Shown here: piece by piece, positions 8,026 through 12,104 of the stretch
Layout of the letters: every line of letters begins with the position of its first letter
Position numbering within the stretch: position 1 is the stretch's first letter
Source of the DNA: Elusimicrobiales bacterium
GTDB lineage: Bacteria; Elusimicrobiota; Elusimicrobia; Elusimicrobiales; Elusimicrobiaceae
Assembly: GCA_030540535.1 (NCBI GenBank)
Contig: JAUNWB010000003.1
Span: forward strand, 1 to 12,104
Reading direction: 5' to 3'
Length of the DNA: 12,104 nucleotides
Program-made: the position numbers and the translations under genes
Notes under the pieces: generated by a model
Told to the model about the DNA's origin: nothing
Database searches by the model: none
What the model saw: only the letters and a program-made list of their open reading frames with translations

Positions 8026-8056
8026 TATCCGCCAGACATGTTCTGCCTGACGGATA
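8026..8056 (-). other. Intergenic RNA hairpin upstream of the giant fibre gene
   Basis: The minus-strand RNA forms a 13-bp stem (8044-8056 with 8026-8038) around a GAACA loop. Two of the pairs are G-U, which would be C-A mismatches on the opposite strand, so the structure belongs to the minus transcript. No U-tract follows, so it is not a standard terminator. It sits between the 43-residue micro-gene and the ribosome site of the fibre gene. It may act as a processing or stability element or an attenuator; the role is inference. Confidence 0.6.
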
Positions 8057-8065
8057 TGGTTATGA

Positions 8066-8197
8066 TTAATCTTCGATAATCAGGTGTTCGCATTCCAGGT
8101 CGATTAATACCTGTTTTACTTGCTCCTTAATCTTATCTGGAACCTGTTTATAAGTTTTCTTTCCTTTTACAATGAGCGTAGCGTAAATAATTGCCAT
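8066..8197 (-). CDS. CD1375-like phage micro-protein (43 aa)
   Basis: The ORF starts MAIIYATLIVKGKKTYKQVP, continues with a lysine-rich helix (about residues 21-36) and ends ECEHLIIED. Its ATG has AAAGGAG 9 bases upstream, and it ends ten bases before the hairpin at 8026-8056. The pattern YAxLIxKGxKTxxQVPxxI matches, from memory, the small CD1375-type family encoded next to tail-fibre genes in Clostridia phages; function unknown. It is clearly related to its upstream neighbour at 8238-8339, so the pair looks like a tandem duplication. No membrane segment is visible. Confidence 0.7.
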   Translation of the reverse strand: MAIIYATLIVKGKKTYKQVPDKIKEQVKQVLIDLECEHLIIED

Positions 8198-8222
8198 AGT
8201 TTCTTTCTCCTTTCGTGACATT

Positions 8223-8267
8223 AAAAAAAGCAGTAGGTTAAGCATTTAATAATTCCTCAACCGCTGC
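8223..8267 (-). terminator. Intrinsic terminator overlapping the end of the 33-aa gene
   Basis: On the minus strand GCAG (8264-8267) pairs with CTGC (8230-8233) and GGTTGAG (8256-8262) pairs with CTTAACC (8236-8242, one G-U). A small internal bulge separates them and a 13-base loop closes the hairpin. Seven T follow (8223-8229). The stem includes the stop codon at 8238-8240, so ribosomes finishing the 33-residue gene would disturb it, which suggests partial read-through to the genes downstream. Confidence 0.65.
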
Positions 8268-8339
8268 TCGTATTTTTTCAGGAACCTGTTCAATTGTTTT
8301 CAGACCCTTTCGGATCAAATCTGCATATACTTTTGCCAT
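8238..8339 (-). CDS. CD1375-like phage micro-protein (33 aa), paralogue of its neighbour
   Basis: The ORF starts MAKVYADLIRKGLKTIEQVP and ends with a short charged helix to LLNA. It shares the YAxLIxKGxKTxxQVPxKI pattern with the 43-residue protein at 8066-8197 but lacks that protein's acidic tail. The start follows GGAGG by 10 bases; that ribosome site lies over the last codons of the 128-residue gene, which ends 5 bases upstream, so the two genes are probably translationally coupled. Its end is embedded in a terminator hairpin. Function unknown. Confidence 0.65.
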   Translation of the reverse strand: MAKVYADLIRKGLKTIEQVPEKIRAAVEELLNA

Positions 8340-8344
8340 GTCTT

Positions 8345-8731
8345 TTATACCTCCATCATGCTTTCGTAAATTTCAGTCAGCGCTAGTTGTGTGTTTGTGA
8401 TTTCCTCCTGCATTGCAAGATTTTCTTCATATTGCTCAACAAGAGCCAACTGAAGATCTGTATTTTCTTTTTCTAATTCCTCACATCGCCGTTCTGGAGA
8501 TGGAATAGGAAGAACCGGAGTTTCACCATCCGGTTCATAAAAAGTTCCATCTATGTATTTGTAACCGGGACCAACCGGCCACTCCGTAATATCTACGGCG
8601 ATTCCGTTTTCTTCACCATAGATTGCTCGTGCAAGAAAATTTGCCATCTCATAATCTTCACAGACGATCACATTCATTACTTCCTGTAATTCTGTGTCGA
8701 TTTGTGCATAATTGTGTGTTGTGATTGCCAT
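8345..8731 (-). CDS. Tail-associated coiled-coil protein (128 aa)
   Basis: The start at 8729-8731 (MAITTHNYAQID) is preferred because AAAGGAG (8742-8747) lies about 10 bases upstream; an in-frame ATG at 8753-8755 overlaps the stop of the preceding adhesin and lacks its own site. The N-terminal half (about residues 1-65) looks globular, with YIDGTFYEPDGETP followed by PIPSPERR. The C-terminal part (about 75-125) is a Glu/Leu/Gln heptad coiled coil. The YxDGxFYxPDG-PIP-coiled coil layout recurs in short proteins beside fibre genes in Firmicute phages. A scaffold, chaperone or baseplate accessory role is plausible but unproven. Confidence 0.7.
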   Translation of the reverse strand: MAITTHNYAQIDTELQEVMNVIVCEDYEMANFLARAIYGEENGIAVDITEWPVGPGYKYIDGTFYEPDGETPVLPIPSPERRCEELEKENTDLQLALVEQYEENLAMQEEITNTQLALTEIYESMMEV

Positions 8732-8748
8732 ATGTAAATATCTCCTTT

Positions 8749-11700
8749 TTACCATCTAATTAGAATGACACCGGAACCACCCGCAGCGCCATTAGTTCCA
8801 TTGCCTGTAGATTGAATTACAGAGGTGTAACCACCGCCGCCTCCACCGCCGGTATTAGAACTACCAGCCGAAGGATTTACAGTGTCATCAGACGTATTCG
8901 TTACCTGACCACCATAGCCGCCGCCGCCAGAACCACCGTCAGATCCACCACTATACGCCCAGTCACCATCTTTATCTTTACGGTAATAGTTGCCGCCGCC
9001 TCCTCCACCGGAATAAAGAGTTCCTGACGAATCACCCCATGCACGAGTAGTAGAACCAGAACCAACACCATAAGTAGTACCACTGGTAGTAGCTCCAATA
9101 CCGTTTCCACCATTCGAACCGCCATTACCTGCACTGCTAGATGAAGAATTCGCACCTCTACCTCCACCAGAACCACCGTTCCCGCCATTAGTAGCATTTG
9201 TACCAGAACCACCACCTATGCCTCCACTAGCAGAACACAATACTGTGCTTCCGTTTTTTACAGACGTTGTTCCGCCTGTCCCACCTGTTACTGGACCGCC
9301 GGTTGTAGTGCTATTCGTGCTATATAGATATTTCCCAGCACTTCCGCCAGCTCCGACTGTGACAGTAAGAGAAGTTCCTGGTGTAACAGCTATATTTTTC
9401 TTAGTAGCTACATAACCACCGCCACCACCGCCGCCTGCACGGCAATCAACAGTATAAGAACCACTAGATCCGGTTCTGGTTACATAGGCACCTCCACCGC
9501 CGCCTCCACCGCCAACACAGAAGATATCAATGCTTCTTATTCCGGTAGGAACTGTCCATGTTCCGGAAGCTGTAATAGTTGTACTTCCATGAGAACTGGT
9601 CGTTGCAGTAGCTTCTTTATATCCGCTATACATAGTAGTTGCGCTGGGGGCAGTCACATTTAAATACACCCAAATTCTTATATAGTAAGTAGTACCAGCC
9701 GTTAATCCAGTTATAATTTTGGTTGCGGTAGATCCAGCCGTATATCCACTACCTGTTCCTTTATATTTTTGATTATCACTAACACTTGTAGGGTAACTTC
9801 CTGTTTTTGCGCATATAATCACCCCACTATACGGACCCTTTGCAGGCCACTTCCAGGTACATAAAATACCGGAAGTACTATATGCGCTTGCGCTAAAAGA
9901 CACTACAGAAGATACGGCGAGAGTTCCGGATACTTTAACTCCGGCGGTGGAAGTAAATGTGTTTCCACTAAGTACTTTAGCAGCAGTTGCATTGCCGAAA
10001 TCAGAAGCAAGTGTACCGACATATGTATCGCCGTTATAATATCCGGCGGGGACTTTTAGTGCAATGAGTGATTCTCCGCTAACTGTTGTAGTTCTCATTC
10101 CAATATTGCTTCCCTTATGTACAGCAACGTTAGGATAAGTACTGTTTAATCCTCCAATTGTACTATCAACTACAGTCCGATCTGTCATTGTACCAGTGAT
10201 GCTTCCGTTTTCACTATCAGAAGTAATTGCAGTTTTCCCGGCTAAAACATGAGCAGCAGTAGCAGTTAGATACGAAGAAAGATTAGCGCTAACCGTACCG
10301 CCACTGTAATATCCACTAGAGAGCGTATAAGTAGTATTTGACGGTGTGATAGAAGCACTAATTGATCCACGATTTGTCATGCTACCAGCCAGACCAGCAA
10401 TGGTTGTGCCAGATAGAACTTTACTAGAATCGGTATAGCCAATTGCTGTTCGTAGATTAGCTAAAGTCATATATACTTCAGGATAACCGCTGGATGCATT
10501 CGTTACATGCGCACCATTACTCATCCGCATATAGAAATAGCTGCCAGAAACCACGCCAGATTTTGCAACTTCGCTTGAAGAAATGTTGGACATTGTACCT
10601 GTAAGACCAGCAATGGTTGTATCACTTAAAACTTTTGAGGAACTTGTGTACCCGATTGCTGTCCGGAAATTAGCATCAAAGGTCTTACTTATTTTACTCG
10701 TTGTGGAGTAATATCCGGAACCAGGAATTGTTAATGAAATACCATTCTTTACGCCATAACTGTCTGTCGTGCTTGCTACTGTAGACGCTGCATAAGTAGA
10801 TCCTGCACGATTGGACATTGTACCAGTAATCTTCATTCCGTTTACATAAGCTGTTTCGCCATATAACAGATCACTTGCGGAAGCAGTAGCATCATCTGTT
10901 TGGGTCCCGCTTGACACAACCTTAATTGAACTGTAATAACCAGCAGAACCAGTATATGTTTCTCCAGCATTAATCGTTGTATCCACTGCACCGCGATTCG
11001 TCATACTGCCAGATAATCCAGCAATTGAAGTACCAGATAAGACTTTTGAAGAATCCGTATATCCAATAGCTGTTCGAAATGCGTTATCAAAAGCCTTTTC
11101 AATTGTGCTCGTTGTGGAGTAATATCCTGTATTGGGAACACCTAACCGGATACCAGTAGGAGTGCTATAAGAATTCGTTACTTGCGATACAGATGTGGTT
11201 GTTTTGTTTGTACCGGAATAATTTGACATCGTACCAGTAACTTTAGCACCTTTCGCATATGCCGTTTTATTGTATAAAATATCAGCAGCAACAGCAGTTG
11301 CATCCGAAGTTTGGGATGAGAAATCCCCACTTGCAGTTACTGTACCAGAACCATTATGATAACCTGGTGGAATCGTATAAGTAGCTCCCGGAGCAATTTG
11401 TTCATCAACCGCCCCTTGATTTACCATAGTTCCTTGAAGTCCAGCAATTGTCGTTCCGGCCAATACCTTACTTGCATCTGTATAGCCAATTGCATTTCTT
11501 AGAGAAGTGCCGTAAGCAATCTGTACCTTACTTGTTGTAGAGTAACGGCCTGCTTTCGGAACAGTTAGTGCTACATAAGATCCGCTTTTAGCAGCAGTAG
11601 TAGCCGTTTGTGTTGTACCAGAATAGTCTGCCATAGATCCTTCTACCAGATTGGCGTCAGAATCCAGAACCGAAGTTCCGACTAAGATCTTATCTGATGT

Positions 11701-11760
11701 GACGTTAACAGTTTCGCCCGGTGGGACAAAACCTGAGTCTGCGTTAGAAAAACCGACCAC
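8749..11760 (-). CDS. Repeat-rich tail fibre/adhesin with FN3-like domain and glycine-rich tip
   Basis: A 1003-residue protein with GTG start (11758-11760); GGAAGG lies about 10 bases upstream and no in-frame ATG precedes it. Residues about 40-525 are alternating modules that end in GT or GS just before Met. Type A (69-75 residues) contains GYYSTTSKI and RTAIGYTDSSKVLSGTTIAGL. Type B (62-66 residues) contains NRGAVD, TYT, GYY and AxxLLYGxTAYxxGxKITGT. A fibronectin-III-like domain follows (about 615-720), with TKIITGLTAGTTYYIRIWV. Residues about 725-1003 start with TWTVPTGIRSIDIFCVGGGG and are dominated by Gly runs to the final GGSGVILIRW. Glycine-rich tips of this sort occur on phage fibres, where they can pack as polyglycine helices and bind receptors. 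It is upstream of the second adhesin in the same operon. Fibre role likely; receptor unknown. Confidence 0.8.
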   Translation of the reverse strand: MVGFSNADSGFVPPGETVNVTSDKILVGTSVLDSDANLVEGSMADYSGTTQTATTAAKSGSYVALTVPKAGRYSTTSKVQIAYGTSLRNAIGYTDASKVLAGTTIAGLQGTMVNQGAVDEQIAPGATYTIPPGYHNGSGTVTASGDFSSQTSDATAVAADILYNKTAYAKGAKVTGTMSNYSGTNKTTTSVSQVTNSYSTPTGIRLGVPNTGYYSTTSTIEKAFDNAFRTAIGYTDSSKVLSGTSIAGLSGSMTNRGAVDTTINAGETYTGSAGYYSSIKVVSSGTQTDDATASASDLLYGETAYVNGMKITGTMSNRAGSTYAASTVASTTDSYGVKNGISLTIPGSGYYSTTSKISKTFDANFRTAIGYTSSSKVLSDTTIAGLTGTMSNISSSEVAKSGVVSGSYFYMRMSNGAHVTNASSGYPEVYMTLANLRTAIGYTDSSKVLSGTTIAGLAGSMTNRGSISASITPSNTTYTLSSGYYSGGTVSANLSSYLTATAAHVLAGKTAITSDSENGSITGTMTDRTVVDSTIGGLNSTYPNVAVHKGSNIGMRTTTVSGESLIALKVPAGYYNGDTYVGTLASDFGNATAAKVLSGNTFTSTAGVKVSGTLAVSSVVSFSASAYSTSGILCTWKWPAKGPYSGVIICAKTGSYPTSVSDNQKYKGTGSGYTAGSTATKIITGLTAGTTYYIRIWVYLNVTAPSATTMYSGYKEATATTSSHGSTTITASGTWTVPTGIRSIDIFCVGGGGGGGGAYVTRTGSSGSYTVDCRAGGGGGGGYVATKKNIAVTPGTSLTVTVGAGGSAGKYLYSTNSTTTGGPVTGGTGGTTSVKNGSTVLCSASGGIGGGSGTNATNGGNGGSGGGRGANSSSSSAGNGGSNGGNGIGATTSGTTYGVGSGSTTRAWGDSSGTLYSGGGGGGNYYRKDKDGDWAYSGGSDGGSGGGGYGGQVTNTSDDTVNPSAGSSNTGGGGGGGYTSVIQSTGNGTNGAAGGSGVILIRW
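8752..9590 (-). other. Glycine-rich C-terminal tip domain
   Basis: About 280 residues in which runs of 4-8 glycines alternate with short aromatic or Ser/Asn/Thr stretches, bracketed by a VPTGIRSIDIFCVGG strand and a terminal GVILIRW strand. The conserved frame with loop-like inserts suggests a polyglycine sandwich or trimeric tip for receptor contact. The codons are GGx-rich, which creates long spurious open frames on both strands. Confidence 0.6.
10189..11634 (-). repeat. Alternating A/B protein-coding repeats
   Basis: Each module begins at a Met codon preceded by GT or GS. In reading order: A1 11428-11634, B1 11230-11427, A2 11005-11229, B2 10819-11004, A3 10594-10818, A4 10381-10593, B4 10189-10380. 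The order A-B-A-B-A-A-B lacks the B expected between A3 and A4. The A core RTAIGYT(D/S)SSKVLSxT(T/S)IAGL is nearly invariant while the flanking strands vary. Module lengths are 62-75 residues. Confidence 0.8.
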
Positions 11761-11785
11761 CTTTATTTCACCTTCCTTTAAAATG

Positions 11786-11810
11786 AAAAATCACCCTGAA
11801 ACCAGAGTGA
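11786..11810 (-). terminator. Intrinsic terminator/attenuator before the adhesin gene
   Basis: On the minus strand TCACTCT (11804-11810) pairs with AGGGTGA (11791-11797, one G-U), extended by a G-C pair, with a 4-base loop and five T (11786-11790). It lies between the small gene at 11816-12043 and the ribosome site of the adhesin, so it likely reduces rather than abolishes downstream transcription. Confidence 0.65.
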
Positions 11811-11815
11811 ATGAA

Positions 11816-12043
11816 TTATTCGTTATGTATAATCAAAGATTCAATTGTCATATCTCCAGATGGTCGCTTCTCTGCGATAAAATCAATATATCCATCATAA
11901 GAGACTGGAGTAATGACAGCTCTCATAGCAATTCGTTTCGATTCCAATGTCCATATCACTTGCGGGATACCATTTTGTGTAATATCCTCACGGGAATAAC
12001 GGTATGTATATGTTCCGTCTGATTGGGAAGTCCAAGAACCCAA
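11816..12043 (-). CDS. Small beta-rich phage protein with TTG start (75 aa)
   Basis: The protein reads GSWTSQSDGTYTYRYS early, then a DITQNGIPQVIWTLES stretch, and ends SLIIHNE. Alternating hydrophobic residues suggest a small all-beta fold. The frame is open back to a TAA at 12089-12091 but has no ATG or GTG; the only usual initiator is TTG (12041-12043), 13 bases after the stop of the preceding gene and without a clear ribosome site. Re-initiation after the upstream stop is the simplest explanation. A sequencing or real frameshift, or an ATT/ATA start, is possible. I do not recognise the family with confidence; context says tail or baseplate accessory protein. Confidence 0.55.
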   Translation of the reverse strand: MGSWTSQSDGTYTYRYSREDITQNGIPQVIWTLESKRIAMRAVITPVSYDGYIDFIAEKRPSGDMTIESLIIHNE

Positions 12044-12056
12044 AAGAATTGGTATA

Positions 12057-12104
12057 TTATGAATCCATATTTGAATCGTTACGTTTCGTTAGTGGATTTT
12101 CTGG
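12057..12104 (-). CDS. C-terminal end of an upstream tail gene (partial)
   Basis: Fifteen codons and TAA are visible: PENPLTKRNDSNMDS. The frame is open to the right edge. Such polar endings occur in tail/minor structural proteins, but too little is present to name it. Its stop lies just before the small gene at 11816-12043, in a different frame. Confidence 0.5.
   Translation of the reverse strand, partial: PENPLTKRNDSNMDS

Noticed and set aside
8749..8755. Alternative start at 8753-8755 for the coiled-coil protein, overlapping the adhesin stop
   Set aside because: It has no ribosome site of its own, and the AAAGGAG that follows it points to the ATG at 8729-8731.
8812..9415. Long open frames on both strands across the glycine-rich tip
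   Set aside because: They arise from GGx/xCC codon runs of the real gene; their products are low-complexity and lack ribosome sites.
10189..11634. CRISPR-like regular repeats
   Set aside because: The repeats are about 200 bases, in frame, imperfect and encode conserved protein modules; no short direct repeats with unique spacers.
1..12104. tRNA, rRNA, insertion sequence or integrase attachment core
   Set aside because: No cloverleaf, transposase-like protein or terminal inverted repeats were recognised anywhere in the window.

Overview
This window looks like the distal tail (host-recognition) end of a phage or prophage from a Gram-positive gut anaerobe, most likely a Clostridia/Lachnospiraceae-type Firmicute. 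The reasons are strong AGGAGG-type ribosome sites, U-tailed terminators, a sigma-A-like promoter, BppU-like and alanine-rich fibre modules, CD1375-like micro-proteins, and the absence of any chromosomal housekeeping gene. The host assignment is inference. All genes read on the minus strand, so transcription runs from the right edge to the left edge.

Layout in transcription order: the last 15 codons of an upstream gene (12057-12104); a 75-residue beta-rich small protein with a probable TTG start (11816-12043); an attenuator hairpin (11786-11810); a 1003-residue adhesin-like protein (8749-11760) made of alternating ~70 and ~64-residue repeats, a fibronectin-III-like domain and a long glycine-rich tip; a 128-residue coiled-coil protein (8345-8731); two paralogous micro-proteins of 33 and 43 residues (8238-8339, 8066-8197); and a 2338-residue tail fibre/baseplate protein (983-7999). 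Left of that lie a Phd/Doc toxin-antitoxin pair with its own promoter and terminator (259-875) and the start of another small phage protein (1-128).

The main finding is at the C-terminus of the giant fibre. Its last ~175 residues form a C-type-lectin-like DUF6273 domain. The final codons hold a block in which 19 of 22 codons are reachable from AAY by changing adenines only (9 are Tyr), then a less variable GGVRIMFSI ending, the stop codon, and one base later a perfect 8-bp hairpin. This is the expected anatomy of a diversity-generating retroelement (DGR) variable repeat with its recognition hairpin. I see no template repeat and no reverse transcriptase here; I predict they lie beyond the left edge.

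The same protein carries, in order, a BppU-like attachment region, an alanine-rich coiled coil, a Gly linker, Ig-like repeats, a concanavalin/LamG-like domain, a CotH-kinase-like segment, leucine-rich repeats, InlB-B-type repeats, a second LamG-like domain and the variable tip. Taken together the window encodes two consecutive adhesin systems, one repeat/poly-glycine and one hypervariable, with hairpins at most gene junctions and a toxin-antitoxin cassette inserted like a moron directly behind the variable repeat.
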